DNA of 64,000 nt from Eopsaltria australis (lineage: Eukaryota > Chordata > Aves > Passeriformes > Petroicidae): contig JAVTVJ010000448.1 in the NCBI GenBank assembly GCA_034509425.1, positions 44,957-108,956 on the forward strand, read 5' to 3'. Positions 1 to 13,651 of this stretch are shown piece by piece; within the stretch, counting starts at the first letter, position 1, and each line of letters begins with the position of its first letter. Below the pieces are notes generated by a model. The model did not search any database, had not been told where the DNA came from, and was given only the letters and a program-made list of their open reading frames with translations. Made by a program: the position numbers and the translations under genes.

Positions 1-3000
1 AGGAATCTGGAGGAAAGAAACACTTCTAATTGTTAATGCCAACAACAAAATTAAGTAAATGCCTGCACAGAGAGTGGTATATCAACTTTGGAATAACTAT
101 GTTTATCAGGATTTATTTTTTCATGAGACAGATTGTATTCAATGCGTAGGTTTCAATCACCATGATGTAGCTCCACACTGTAGGTCTAGAGAGCATGTTG
201 CAGGATGATGCTATAAATTTATTAAATAGAGTGTGTTTTGTGACAAAGTAGATCATCCAATCATGGAAAAGAAGCAAGCACTTGGCTTTAGGCAACCAAA
301 CACCAATACCCAAAGGAGTACTTGCAAGCAGTCAGTTTGCAATAACACAGGCTACAAGTTGCTTGTTCAGAATAATCAGCAAGTAGTTGGGAGGAACAAA
401 CAAATGGTAGCAATCATTGTCCGCTCATAGGTAATCACCATAAGAAGAAAAAGAGCTAAAGTAATTGAATAAAATGTACATAGATTGTTTACTCAGCTCT
501 ATTAGCAGCAAGCAGCACGCTCTCATTAAAACTAAAAGACAAGAAATAAAACATTGCTTAGAGCTTCAGTGAAAGAGTGATATTGGTTTCCACAACATTA
601 CCTGGCATTTTAAAGAACACTAACAGAAAACAGGAATTCAAAAGGACCCCATAAGTACATTTACAAGTTAACTTATTCTGTACTGATTATGTACTATGAG
701 TTGAATACAATTCCCACTGCGAAAGACTTCACTGAAATTTGGGCAACAATTTAGAGCTGGATTTAACCCCTTCTGATGTCAAGAACAGTCTGCTTTTTAT
801 TTTGATAAATCTTAGCAACTGATATCAGAAAAAGAGATAAAAATGCTAATTTCAGAGCAGAAAAAAACTTTCAATGGTAATTTTTTAAGAGAAAATCCTT
901 TTGCAATCATGTTTATTCTTTGAACGTGTTTCTGCTTCTGCATAGTTTTAACTTTTTTTTTGGTGCTTATATTTTCTTTTTATGGTAGGGGAACTTAGTT
1001 TTTATCTTCTTTAAAAATTTTTTTCTTGGCCTAAATGAATCTTCCCCTTCCACAATTTGTCAACTACTCCAAGAAACATCTTCTACAAAATAATAAAAAC
1101 ACAACTGAACAAGTCAGCTTCTCTTTATCCATATAGACAACCTGTAAAGATTTCACTTCCCTCAGGGCTGTAGGTAAGCAGGCATTAGAGAAGTGATTGC
1201 AGAGCTATAAGACTGCTTTTTTTGCTGCACCACTCATTCTTCTGGACAGACTGTCCTTAACAGGAGTCCTGCAGGCCAAGATTACAATTTGAAACTCAGT
1301 TTTACAGATGCTACCTGTAGTTTATGCACACATGTATAAATATATGCAAGTTCACGAACACACATGCAGATATATTTTTAGTGATATCCACTTTTGTCTA
1401 CTTATTCTAGTCTGTCTTTTCCTCTTCTCTGATACAACTCTTCCTCTGACCATTTTAAAGATACTTGTTAACTTGACGACAAGGCTAAATTCAGGTCCAA
1501 AAGAAACAAACAAACAAAAAACTTCCAGTACTGGCTAAGATTAATCTTGAATTGCAACTTTGCCTTTCAAGACAGCCTTTATGTAATTTTTAAACAACAT
1601 ACACAGCAAAGGCATCCTTAAAACCACTTTTACATTAGTAGGTCATACAACTGAGTCCACAGGGAAAGAACCCTATTTATTATTTACATTTTAGTAGCAC
1701 ATCTTGTGACCATAGAGACAGCCAAACAGGTGGTTCCATTGATTTCCTACAGCATTCCCAAGCACAGGTTTTGAAAACCCCCCTAAAGAACTGTATGCTG
1801 ATGTGCAAAATAAAAGAGCAAGGAGATGGTATCGGGATATATACCGTGGTGTTGCAAGCAGTACTTAAACTGTGCAACAAATCATGGGGCAGAATTCCCC
1901 AAATTGGCTTGAAAAGTTAGGTCTAGAGCTGGAAATAGCTTAGGGACATCAATTTAGTGTGCAAGCTAATTAGCCCAAATGAGAGGGAAGCCTAATTAGC
2001 TAGGACAGTACTCCATACTAGTTATGCATATCATTCTTATGGTGATTCCATGTAGATCACTACTGCTTACAGTTTTCAGATTTAACTAACTTTTTCTCCC
2101 AGTTAACACTGGTGTGGGCTTGGATTTAGTGACTGGGGTCACAAAAAAAGCTTTATTGTGTCTGGTGTTTTTCCTGGTTTTACTATTAATATGTTCTCTG
2201 AATTCAAGAATCTCATCTTTATTTTCTTGAGTTTACTGCTCAGAATCGGTGTGAGATACAGAATTATTTCATATTTTCAAAAGTAATAGGAAGTTAGAAG
2301 AAGAAAAGTGCTGTATTTATGTGAAGGTATGCTTCACTTAAGAGTCAAGTAGATTTCAAATTCTTCATAAAGAAAAAGAAAAAGCAACTTTTTTTTTCCT
2401 GACCCACCTCTAGAAATGGAAACTTGGGAAGTGCCTAGAACAAACCACAAATAAGCACTTAAACATTTGGCACCAAAAGAGAAATTGATATTGGTTACTG
2501 AAAAATTGCACTTGTCATGTTGATTTGGCAAGACAATGAGAAATAAAGGAAAAAGAAGCATAAGAGATTAATCTCATGACATGCATGAGGAAAATGAAGG
2601 AAAGGACAAGGAAGGGATTTGTGCACTTTAATGATTCTACTGAAAATAATTATCTTACTCTTGAAGTAGCATTGTGCTCAACTGAGCTGAGCTGATCCTT
2701 ATCATCTTAGGATGTCCAAGACTGAGACTGATATGGTTTTCCTTCAGTAGAGAAGAAAAACAGAATGGTGAGCTGTCCCTTTTCACTGGAATTTTTGGTT
2801 TTTTCTTCAAAACAAATTTCTTAGAAATCAGAGTTATTTACCAGCAGTCTCACCTCCAATCTTCTCCAACTCCTCTCTGTTATCCCATAGCTTTCAAAAG
2901 GAGAAAGAATAAAATGATAGATGAACAGTAAGATTACAAAGGCTTCTGGGGATCAATTCCATCACTGCTAAGGGCAAGAGGACATGGGTTTATGGTCCCA

Positions 3001-6000
3001 AGGTCAGTTCAGTGTTTTCTCCAGAGGAGCCATTTCCTGGAACATAAACATATAATTAAAGTATATTGTGTCAGCAGCATTTTTGGGGCCTGATCCAGCA
3101 GCAATAATTGCAAGTTTTCAGGCAAGGTGGCCTTTGGGTTCTCATTAGTGCAACAGGGTTGCAGTTGCATAGTCATTTGCACTTGTGCTCTGTGTGATCA
3201 GCCTTTGGCTGCTCACCTATCCAGCATGAGGCCAACATGCTGCAAACATGGGGGCACACGTCCCCTCCTTGCCTCCTGCCCTCCCTGTATCCTGCCAAGT
3301 TGCTGCCACACTGTTTGAGGAAGAAAACCTTACATGAAAGTGTTGCTTCTGTTTTCAGTGTTCTGATATTATCTCTGATGAACTCTTTTTAGCCTTTATC
3401 CTGTGTAAAGCTCTTGAAGAAAATTATGTGGTCAAAGGAGAAAGCATTTGCTTTGAGTTCTTATCAGTTGTATGAGTCTACATACAAGGGGTGAGATGTG
3501 GAAAGAGAAATTAGTAACATGAAGCCCAAAACCAGATAATTGCTAGGTAGGATAAAAACATTGTAGCCCTTCAATGTTACCATTTTCCTCAGTGGGATGC
3601 ACATTGTCTGCCATGTGCCTTGGAATTATATTCAGCTCCCTGTTCCCTTATTCGCAGCACAACTGCATGCATTTAACAGACCCCATTTTTTGCTATTAAA
3701 ATAAAAAATTAAAAATCCCTCTTCCCTCCCCAAGTGAGTTTTACATCTAAGTTATTTCTGTGCTTAGTCACATTCTTTCAAAGATTAGTGTCTGCTGGAC
3801 CCAAACACCAGCGGCTGTGTATAGAGAGTGCATACACATGCATTTAGACACACACCCACGTACATATGAAAATACATTACTCATTCAGATATTATCTCTG
3901 TACATTAAAACATATTTTTTCACATAAGTGCATAAACACAGAATTTATTGTGCCTCTACCTTTAGTTCGAATAAATAACATAAAATATTTGATAAACTTT
4001 GTGTCTTTATCAAACTGCAGAGGCACAGACTGAATTCAGCTGTAACAGATGTGTATATACGCACACACACGTGTGCATGCACACGGATATGTGAGCTGTG
4101 TGTGCATACAGACACACAAGAACAGTCTCCACAGTCTTCCTAATTTGTGAAGCATGCTTTTCTGTTAAGGCACTATGAACAGCAAATGAAGCAGAAAGCA
4201 CCCAGTACTTCACAAGTCAGATGCTATCTTGAGGCTCCAAGGATTTCTTAATTGAGTAGGGTGAGGTCAGGAGCTAAAATGACTGAGCAGCAATGATGTG
4301 TGCAAAAACATTTTTGCTGCTTCAATTTCCTCTCCTGACACCCAGGAAGCATCTCTCAGAGAAAGAAGAAAACCTTTAGAGCGTCACAGTGCAGGAGGAC
4401 AGGATTTTACACTGAACAGCTGAAACAATAAAGAATCAAAGATATATGCAAGAGAGCACAGGCAGCATTAGCTTACAATTGTGAAATCAGGATACTGGGC
4501 TTATTTCAGCCCCTGCCCCAAATGTACAGTGTGATCACTTTATCTTTCTTTATCCCTTTATCTTCCAATTAAATTGGAAATGCTTTGTTGCAGGCGTTGA
4601 ACTCCGTACAGCTCCAAATAAAATCAAGACTCAAGTCAGTAGTGGGGCCACTGAAAAGATTTGGGTAAATATCATAGGTATGTAAAACAACAGTCAAATC
4701 TATTGATGCCTCACATGTCTATTAACCTGAAATAGGATGTAATGCTATTAATTAAGATGGATTTTACATATCCAGTGAGCAATATTCTCCTACATTCACG
4801 TCAGAAAACAAGCATTATAATTTGTGTATTCTTATTCATTTTAATTTAACTGCTAGTGTATAAACTATTCTATAACTATGTGTCAGGACAGATACACATC
4901 ATGAGCCATCAGCAGGACCTTACTCCCCATGCCAGTTTCATACTACCAGTTGTTTAAATGGTCTTAATTTCCTCAGTCTTCAGGACCTTTTGTGAGTGGC
5001 CTTTGAACTTGATCACTCAGAAATTTAATTAGAATTCTGTTTTTTGTTGAAATCTAGAACTGCATATATTTGAAATTATATTTTCCAATAACTTTACAAA
5101 TACTACATTTTCATGATGGATAATGCACTCAATGAATGAAATATTTGATGAAAATATTTGATTAGTTCTAAGAACTGTAAATATCTTGAGAAAAAACCAG
5201 TATTAACACATACCTTCTAAGAATTTAATTGTTAATTTATCTCTCAGAATGTGTGCCAGGCGACTCTGTCTCCATATTTTCCAGAATTACTACAGTTTAC
5301 ATCACTCTGCTCTGTCCTTTTTTCCCAGAACTTTTCTTGTACCAGAACTTTCTCTGTTGCTCCCTTTTTTTCTTTCTCATCACCCATTATTTTCTATTTC
5401 TATTTTCTATTTCTCACTCCTTCAGGTCTCTCTTTCATTGCATGGCTGATTCTATGCCTTCCTACACCCTTTCCTGTTCCACAGTGTCTAAGTCCACTTC
5501 TACTTCCTCTTTTATCTGCTTTTATTCCCCAAGTCCAAGATCTGTATTTCTCCATATCCTTATAATACCATCAATTCCATCTTGATTTTGCTGATACCAC
5601 ACAATATCCGGTTCCTGCTTCACAGCTTGGCCACCAATTGAAATTTGATTGACTGGCTGAGGACAGATAGGACTGAATAAGCTGTTATTTAAATCTTTTC
5701 ACGGCCAGCTTTTAAAAATGCACCAAAAAAAATGGAGACCATCAAACTTCAACTCTTGTCAGCAAATTTCAAACTCACTGTGTTCAATTGGTTTTGGAAA
5801 AATAATCTTACAAATTTTGCCTTTTTCATATACTGAGACAGTATATCCACGGAATCACTCCAATCTACTCTGGAGTGCTGAACCCTGGCAGTGAATTTTG
5901 AATGTCCCTCTCTCTGAAATCTTCCTTGCTGCAGCAAGTTTTCAGTATCATTGAAGTCTTGTCACACTAGTTTATGGATAATTAATATAGACCACTTAAG

Positions 6001-7984
6001 TTTCATTGAAAAACACCAAAGAACAATGGTTTATGTCATTTGGATGCTACCTTGCCAGCAAAGATTAGGAGTTGAGATTCAGTCATGCATTGAACTTTTT
6101 TATGGGACCTGAGTAACCAGATGATGAAAAGCAGGTCTTTCCTCCCAGAAAATAAATCTTTAGTGAATTCTTCAAGTCTTTGAACACAGAACAAATAAAA
6201 GAAAATCAAGACTTGTACCACACACTATGTTTATCCTAAATTAATACAAAGTAGACAGAAGTTAAATATTTAAGATATGACCCATCCACTGGGGAAAGAA
6301 ATTTTGCATAAACACTGTCAGATTTCAAAGAAGTGTTTTTCAATAAGCCATAAAATTAATATCTGAGAACACTACTCTGATGAAATTCCCCTCCTAAATG
6401 GGACTTCATCCTTCTGAACTTTTGTTTGAAAAGTTCATTTTAAATCAGGCTCTACAAGCCTGCTTGGATTTTTAGAGAAAGAATTAAAGACATCCTTTAT
6501 GAGGAGGCTTGGGCAGACAAAGAAGTATGGATAAACCAAAAATGACTGAAAATTTTTCCCTTCTGTCCTCTGACTTTAAGCCCCTTTTAAGAACTAGACT
6601 GAATAAATAATTGGATTAATATAACGTATCTTTCTGATGAGATCAGGAAGAAACACAAATAGAAAGGCAAAATTAGTATTTAAAAATGGTCCTCAATAAT
6701 CACTATGCCTGTTTTCTCTGATTCTGGGTCCAAGAGAGACCAGACAGCACTTTGAGAAAAACAAGATGGTACTGTTAAAAAAGATTAACTTAATGGTTTG
6801 GTCAGAAGAAAGCCCATATTTCCCTCATTCTCACAGAGAGTTTGTTGCTTCATTTCCCAGGCTTTGTGTCAGCAGAGGTTTGAGTCCATTATTCATCTTG
6901 GAAAAGGAAGAGAACTTCGATGCCCTAGTCAGATTGATTCTCATGATCCATCAGGTTCTCAAGCACTGTCCCTCATTGAGTATGTGAGTTGACTGAAGCA
7001 CCAACCTTTAGTTTGCATGGTATTCCACTGCAACAGAACAGGGAGCTTTTCAGAGCTTCAGGCACATCAGAAAATACAGGTGGCTGCTCATACAAATGTT
7101 GCAACAAACACAATGTTCAAATACCCCTTTTTTAACTTGAGTTTTAATTTGGTTCTTTTCCATCCTGCAAATTAACTTTTGATGTCACGTGGTGCTTTCT
7201 ATGGCTAATAATTCATATATTATACAAGCTGTCAGAAGAAAGCTGGGTATATTGTCTGGGGACATTTGGAACATTTGGCAGTCAGCAAGCATAAGAGGCA
7301 GCTCAGATTTTCGGTATCAGCTTATTAAAGTCATACGTCTTAAAAATCAGCACAGAGATTTCTATGCACAATGAAGAAAATGTTCATTCCTAGCTGAGAT
7401 AGTTAACACTTCATTAGAAGGAAGAGATTACTTGTTTTTCAGGAAACTTAACATTATTGAGGGATAAAAGTAAGAATGATGGAAGATCTGAGTTATGAGA
7501 GGTTTTGTTTCTAAGTTTCACCAGAAAAACATTAACTGTGATCAGATGGCTGAGTAGCCTCATTCACAGCAGGATAAGAACTCAGTTCAATACAAAAGAA
7601 CTGTTTAGAGACTTCTTCTAGAAGTTTTGTTGAAACTAAACTGAACAAAAAAAATTTAGTCTAGAACCCCTAAGGAGTATCTGAAACAAGCTCAAACAGC
7701 ATTGTGCTTATCTATGAGAACATTTGGAGAGCAGGTACACTTTCGGGACACTCAGAAAAAGCAGAGTATGAATCTGTAAATACAGGTAGGAGGAAGCACA
7801 AACCAGGAAATAATGGATCAGACTTTCAGAGTTCCTAGTAATATAAAGGTACAGATAAATATAGATTATATATACATATAGATAGACATAAAAATAATTG
7901 TATTTTAAAAACTAGCAACAACAAACCAACCAACCAACCAACCAAAAATCTGGTTTTAACACTCAAAAATAAGTTGGCATGTAA
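1..7984. other. AT-rich unique intergenic DNA, no gene recognised
   Basis: I see no gene in this stretch. Stops are dense in all frames. The longest open frames (118 codons near 5229-5585, with two overlapping frames in the same place) are pyrimidine-rich and lack any family motif. Minor simple sequence occurs, such as an A/C-rich CAAA run near 1502-1519 and TG/CA-rich patches near 3820-3870 and 4050-4120. No transposon consensus is obvious, although old, unrecognisable repeats may be present. Confidence 0.6.
7925..7946. repeat. (CCAA)n microsatellite
   Basis: About five uninterrupted CCAA/CAAC tetramers lie in an A-rich context just upstream of a decayed CR1 fragment. It is an ordinary short tandem repeat. 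Confidence 0.9.
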
Positions 7985-8480
7985 CATCCAGCACAGATTT
8001 GTCAAGAAGAAATTATATCAGACCAATCTGATTAAATTTTCTGAGAAAAGGTAACAGATAATGTGTGGAGAAGAAGCAGAAGGAATCATAGCTGACGAGA
8101 TTAACAGGTATGCTGCTTATAAATCTGGGCAATATTCAGGTAGAGTAAAACTTTAATTTTCAGAACCCAAAAATTTTTGATTGGAATAATCTTTCTATTT
8201 ATTCCTTGCAGATAGAATAGGAAGCAGTGGGCTTAAATGACAGCAAGAAAGATTTTGGTTGGCAACTGGGAGAAGTCTTTTCAACTATAGGCATAGCAGA
8301 GCACTAATGTTCACTGCCAAGGGAGAACATGCAAACTTCTGCCACTGGAAGTTTTCAGGAACTGGTGAGACAAAAATCTGCCAAGTATAGTTTAGTCATA
8401 GCTGATCTTGCCTTTGGGCAATAAGATGTATTAGATGACCCCTTGGGACTTTATTTAATATGATTCTGTGATTCCCATGT
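7985..8480 (+). mobile_element. Old CR1 LINE fragment, plus strand
   Basis: Around 7990-8040 the sequence matches the CR1 reverse-transcriptase segment that reads roughly RFVKK-x-S-QTNLI followed by a phenylalanine-rich stretch, here with substitutions. From about 8290 to 8478 it follows the CR1 3' end: a phrase resembling the CTGATCYTGCCTT-type motif, then 'TAGATGACC' and 'CCTTGGGAC', ending at ATGATTCTGTGATTCCC. It is 5'-truncated and internally decayed, which implies an old subfamily. Boundaries are approximate. Confidence 0.6.
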
Positions 8481-10689
8481 GAACATTACGCTGTTGACTC
8501 AAATTCAATTAATGTCTAGAAACTGATATAAACTGTTTTAAGAAAAGAAACCAAAAAATAAAATGTACACTTAAAGAAATGTTACATGTGGAGGCTAGAC
8601 AGTTCTCATTGTTTTTCAAAAATCATAAGGATGGACAATGAAGCTACATCTCCATGATGAGCTTCTGCCTCCATGGTGTCTGCTGGCTACAGTTACATTT
8701 CACAGCACATTTAGGTACCTGCCTTTTTCACTACTCATCATTTCACTGTCCTAGTTGTAGCAGAACTTCCAACCCAGTAGTATCTGGAAAATTGCCCAGA
8801 AGTAAAGATTCAACCAAAATTATTTGTATAATAGCATCCCTCCAGAATACATCCCTGCTACCTTCAATGTCCAAAACAACAATTGGGTTTGCCCAGGGGA
8901 TATAAGAAGACACCCAGAAGGGCTTTTGAGGGTGCAGAACTGGCAAGGACAGCATGACAGAGGTACGGCTTCTCTTGAGGGCTTGGCCAACCTGGCTGCT
9001 CAGTCTTGGGAGCTGAGTATACTTTAGGAAGGGCATTGTTAAGAGCATGTGAGGTCTGAAGAAATCTGCAAAAGAATTTTATTCTCCATAACAGAAGCTG
9101 TTAGCTGGCACTGAACAGTGAGGCTCTCCATCACTGCTTTGCTCCAAAGATTTCATTTAATCCTCTTTACTTAAAGCACTTACCTGAGGAAAATAAAATA
9201 AAATTTAGGTATCTTAATCTCCTATTTTCCAACTCAATAATACTGAAAGATTCAGAAAATTGAAGTTACACTTCCTTTTGACTACAGAGAGAGCCTAGGC
9301 AGGCCAAGCCCCTCATTCAAGCACATCAGAGAAGTCTGTCAAGGCAGGAGTGAGGAAAGTAAAGTTCTGGGCCCAGGTTATCTGCGTAAGTCAGAAGAGA
9401 TGAATTAGGGCTAACTCTTCAACACTTCACTCATCAGCCAGGATAACTTTGCAGTGTGTAGATCAATTGGATATTCTACAGAAAAGTACAAAGGCTCTTA
9501 TAACAATGTACCCTCAAAACCACTCTCCTATTTCCTTGATCTTAGAAATGTGTGATAGGAGGTCTCTGTAGCAAGGATACAGCTTTCAAAAATATGAGAG
9601 TTCTATATAATCACAATGAGATATGAAGGTGCAGGAAGTGGAGAAATTTGAAGGTATCGTCCTGATCCCTATTGTTGGGTTGCATTTTCTGCAAGAGTAT
9701 CTTTCTGCTCAAGACCACTGCATCCCTGAAGCTGATCCTATTTTTTTCTTTTTTTGTGGAAGAAAAAATTGTTTACAAAGGTTGAGTTCTTATTCATGTG
9801 CAGCTCTCGGGAGGGAATCAAGTCCTATAGTAGGAAGTACTGAACATCTTGAGAAAGTGAGACCTGCCTTTTGCAGACTCCAGAGGCATGTAAAGTTCAG
9901 ACTGTGTTTGTGTCTTCAATAAACTGAACACTACCTACACTGAAACAAACTTCAGAAGCTGTTGGGGATCTGGGATCATTGTGGCAGAAGTATGAAAAAG
10001 AGAGATTATCATAAACTAACTTGTGTGTGTGCATTTATGCACATCTTTTTGCAGATACACAAACACACAGTAATTCACTAGAGCATGTGGTATTAGCTAA
10101 CTGTGAAATAGAGCCAGGTGTATTCAATTTTAGTAGGGGACAAAAATATATTCTTTGTTCTATAGCAATTCAGTTGCTGATGGTGATGGCTGGAGACCCC
10201 TTTAGACTAACTTGGCAGTGGCACTATGGCTGCTCTGTGGGTATTTTAAAAGATAGTTTAACTATGAAAAAACCCAAGCAGAATTACTAAAATGCAGCAA
10301 AGTGCTTGGGTGGCTGGGCTTCTCACAGTGAATAAATAACAGTGTCTTAAGGAATCCAAGACATGCAGTTCTGCATCAAGCAATGTTTCTTAATTTCCAG
10401 TGCATCACTGAAGTTAATATAATTGCAAATAGAACTTCTTGTAAGTCTCATCTTTTCTTATGGTCTGGTAATTTTCAAATATTGCACTTTTAAAGTACAG
10501 AGGTACGATGTGATAATCCCAGCTGGATCCAAAAATCTAATTATTACAGTGAAGGAACACAGAAGAAAACAAAAGCACCAAATTCCTCATCAGAGTGAAC
10601 AAGAATGGTGCAACTTCAAGTTCACATCAACATAGGAACTCAGGGGGCTAGAAACATGCTTGTAATGATGTCTACTATGTAAACTAGTT
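8481..10689. other. Unique intergenic DNA, no gene recognised
   Basis: No gene or repeat is recognisable. Two overlapping open frames of about 83-101 codons on opposite strands near 8654-9048 lack splice context, compositional bias or family motifs. A pair of TG/CA-rich tracts occurs near 10021-10070. Confidence 0.5.
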
Positions 10690-11212
10690 CTACACAGCAG
10701 TTGTGAGGCTGCACCTGGAGGACTGTGTTCAGTTTTGGTCCCCACAAGTGAAAAAAGATGCAGACAGACTGGACAGGGTCCAAAGCAGGGCCAGGAAGGT
10801 GATGAAAGGGCTGGAGAACCTGTCCTAGGAGGAAAGACTGAAGGAGTTAAGTCTTTTCTGCCTGAAGTAGAGGGGGCTCAGTGGGGAGCTCATCACAGTA
10901 TTCCACTAGTTTAAGGAAGACTACAAAGATGACAGAGGCTCCTTCTTCACAAGGGACCATGCGAAGAAGACAAATTGCAGTGGGTAAGAGCTGGACTGGA
11001 AATGGCTTCATCTGGACATAAGAAAGGAATTTTTTACAGTAAACAGTCATTCTCTGAACCACTGGTCATGGCAGTCCTCATCACGGGGAAGTTTCCAAGA
11101 TGCAATTGAACAGGATTTTAGGTAATCTTGTCTAGAATTCCTTTCCCACAGAATGTTGGACTGAGTGATCTATCAAAGTCCTTTCCAACCTATGCTGTTT
11201 TTATGATTGAGT
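10690..11212 (+). mobile_element. CR1 LINE 3' fragment, plus strand
   Basis: The run 'GAGGCTGCACCTGGAGGA', 'CTGTGTTCAGTTTTGG' and 'GGGCCAGGAAGGTGATGAA' from 10705 to 10805 is the C-terminal end of CR1 ORF2 (the ...RPHLEYCVQFW-like region). The 3' UTR follows, with 'GGGGCTCAGTGGGGAGCTCATCAC', 'ACTGAGTGATCTATCAAAGTCC' and 'TTTCCAACCTATGCTG' near 11160-11200. It is 5'-truncated and decayed, with the reading frame broken. Confidence 0.8.
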
Positions 11213-13100
11213 CTATAAACACAAGGAAAGCACAGATCTGTTTCTTCTCTTTTACTATCATTTTATATTGCTTTTCTCAACAGCAAATGATTCACAGCTT
11301 TCTATCAGAAGAAAGAAGTCTATTTCTTCAAAAGAACATGCATGACAAATCCTTCCTGGCAGGAGTGAGGCTCATGTGCGTCAGATATTCCAGATTTTAC
11401 TGCACGACCTGTCTTTTTACTACCTGTTTGTATGACATCATGTTAGTCTACACTGATTTCCTGTGTACTGTGGATTATGTATACATTGGATTATGCATCT
11501 GAAGGACAGGCTCAAAGCTTATTCAGACTGCTAAGAGCTGCCTGCTCCAAGGTTCCCAACTCTGTTTTGGAGTTGCCATTGTAGTTTAAGTCCGAGACAT
11601 TATCTCTACATTCTAATGCAGTATTTTTCTTTTTTTCTTTAACAATAGACTAATCCCAGAAATCAGCTGCTAAGCATTCAGCTGATGAGAAGGTAAACAA
11701 GCAAGCTCCACTTCGAGTATCACACTCACTCCATTTAGTGTCCAGGTTTGGCTCAAAGAAACATTTTTTCCTACCCTCCATTTCTGTATTATGGCTCCCA
11801 GGTGGCAGCAATTGCTGGGGAAGATAGGTTCTCCTAACACAAAATGGTTTAATATTTCATAGCCCATTGCTAAGAAAGAGAATTTGAGGTCTCTTTCAAA
11901 GACTGCGCATGCACTTGACTTTAAATGGGGAAGATGCTGAAAAGGTGTTGGGAGGAGAGAATCTCCTGGACTGGTGTCTAGACTTTCCTCCCAGTCTCAC
12001 GTGGAAAAATACACACTTAAGGAAAAAGTTAAAGGCATGTCAGATTTTTCAAAATTGAATTCTCAGAGCTCGTCTTCAGCTCAAGTCCAACCTTGGCAGT
12101 ATTTTCTTGCTGTTCCTTACTACTTGCTCATGAGCAATGATTTTGATAGGTTTGGGCATTTAGGCTCCCAGCAAATCCATGCCAAAATTCCTACTAAGTG
12201 TGCATGCTAAATCTTCCTGTTGCCTTCAATGCATGAACATTCATAAAGTGTATCTGATGATTTACAAAAACTATTGAGAAAAGCAAAAACACAAAGACAT
12301 TTCCTTGATTTTCCCTGCCAGCTCAAGTTTATGCAGTCAAACACTTCACACTTTGAACACTTGCATGAAGAGTGCAAGCGCCATTTTTATACATCTCCCA
12401 TTGGAGAGAGGTTCTTTTGTTGTCTAGAGCCTTTTCTAGACTTTTAATTTTAAGAGAAATTTAATAACATATATCCTTTCTAGATATCAACCTAGTGGTA
12501 TTTAGAAATTTCTCTCATTTTTCTAAATAGACTGAAAACAAAGAGGCAGTTACACAATATTTTGTATTAATGACATAAACTGAGAGATCCCTGTTGTAGT
12601 CAAAGGTAATAACAGAATTTGAAGTTTCCAGTTTTGCCTTTATGTATTTTTAGTCAGTGTATGCAACATTATCTTCTAGTTATCCTATGCTATTGAGAAA
12701 TGGTAAAAAAGAGTTTAAACCATTAAAATGTACTTATACTAAAGTAAGTATAGAGTACATTATGCAAGGGAGAAGAAATATGTGGATATTTACTAGAAAA
12801 ATTACCATATAGCCAGTTAATAGAAGATTATAGGGAGAAGAATGAAAATTATACTTGCTAATTTGTACTGAGCTGTTAGAAAAATAACTTTGGAGGATAC
12901 TTAAGTGATTTTTTAAATACGAAAAACAGGGAGGCAAGAAAATCCATCACTTAATGGTCTTTGCTCATTTTAAATGAAAATACTTTCTTTTGCTTGTTTC
13001 CCCATACCTGAGCCACTTGCTTTCTGTTTTTGCTCCTTTGTTTTTTGGCTTTTGTTTAGCTTTATTTTTCTTTTTTTCTTTTTTTTTTTTTGAGTGATTT
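11213..13100. other. Unique intergenic DNA, no gene recognised
   Basis: No gene is recognisable. A 124-codon open frame at 11128-11502 begins inside the CR1 tail and runs into unique DNA. It is cysteine- and tyrosine-rich with no homology I recognise, so I do not call it. The stretch ends in a T-rich tract (about 13076-13091) that abuts the solo LTR. Confidence 0.5.
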
Positions 13101-13646
13101 TGTTCTGTTTTGTTTTGTTTTCAATTTGCACAGCCTGCTTCACAGCGCATGGATATTCCTGAAGGAAATGCAGCCCATGAAGAGGCTGTGCTGGACTGTG
13201 AAGGACTGCAGCCCATGGGAAAATCTCACACAGGAGTGGGAGAAAAGTGTGTGGAGGAAGGAGCAGCAGAGATAAGCTGTTAGGCTGACTGCAACCCTTC
13301 ATTCCTCTTCCCTCTGTGCTACTTGGGAAAGAGGAGGTAGAGAAGTCAGAGATGAGGGAGTGAAATTAACCTGGGGAAGAGTAGGGAGCGGGCTTTGTTT
13401 CTAGTCTGTTTTTTGTCTGTTCTTGTCTGTTTCTCACCATCAAACAATAAATTATTTGTCAATTAGTTAATTCTCCTCAGATTGAATCTGTTTTGTCCAT
13501 GACAGTAACTTGCTAAGTGACAGCCCCATTTTCATCTTGACGCACCAGCTTTTCCATCTTATTCTCTCCCCCCGTCCTGTTGAGGAAAGGGAGTGAGAGA
13601 GCAGCTGGGTGTGTATCTGGCAGCCAGCCAAGGTCAAGACACCACA
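13101..13646 (+). mobile_element. Solo LTR, avian ERV-L-like, plus strand
   Basis: The 546-bp segment starts TGTTCTG and ends CACCACA. A polyadenylation signal AATAAA lies at 13446-13451. The 3' part carries the phrases 'GAGTGAGAGAGCAGCTGGG' and 'TGGCAGCCAGCCAAGGTCA' that I associate with a common songbird ERV-L-type LTR. Flanks are GATTT (13096-13100) and GATTC (13647-13651), a 4/5 match for a 5-bp target duplication, as expected for ERV-L integration. No primer-binding site, polypurine tract or internal region adjoins it, so it is a solo LTR. The family name is from memory and unverified. The 5' boundary is inferred from the near-duplication. Confidence 0.7.
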
Positions 13647-13651
13647 GATTC

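Noticed and set aside
5229..5585. 118-codon plus-strand frame
   Set aside because: Pyrimidine-rich sequence gives a Ser/Phe/Leu-rich translation in three overlapping frames; no exon signals or family motif.
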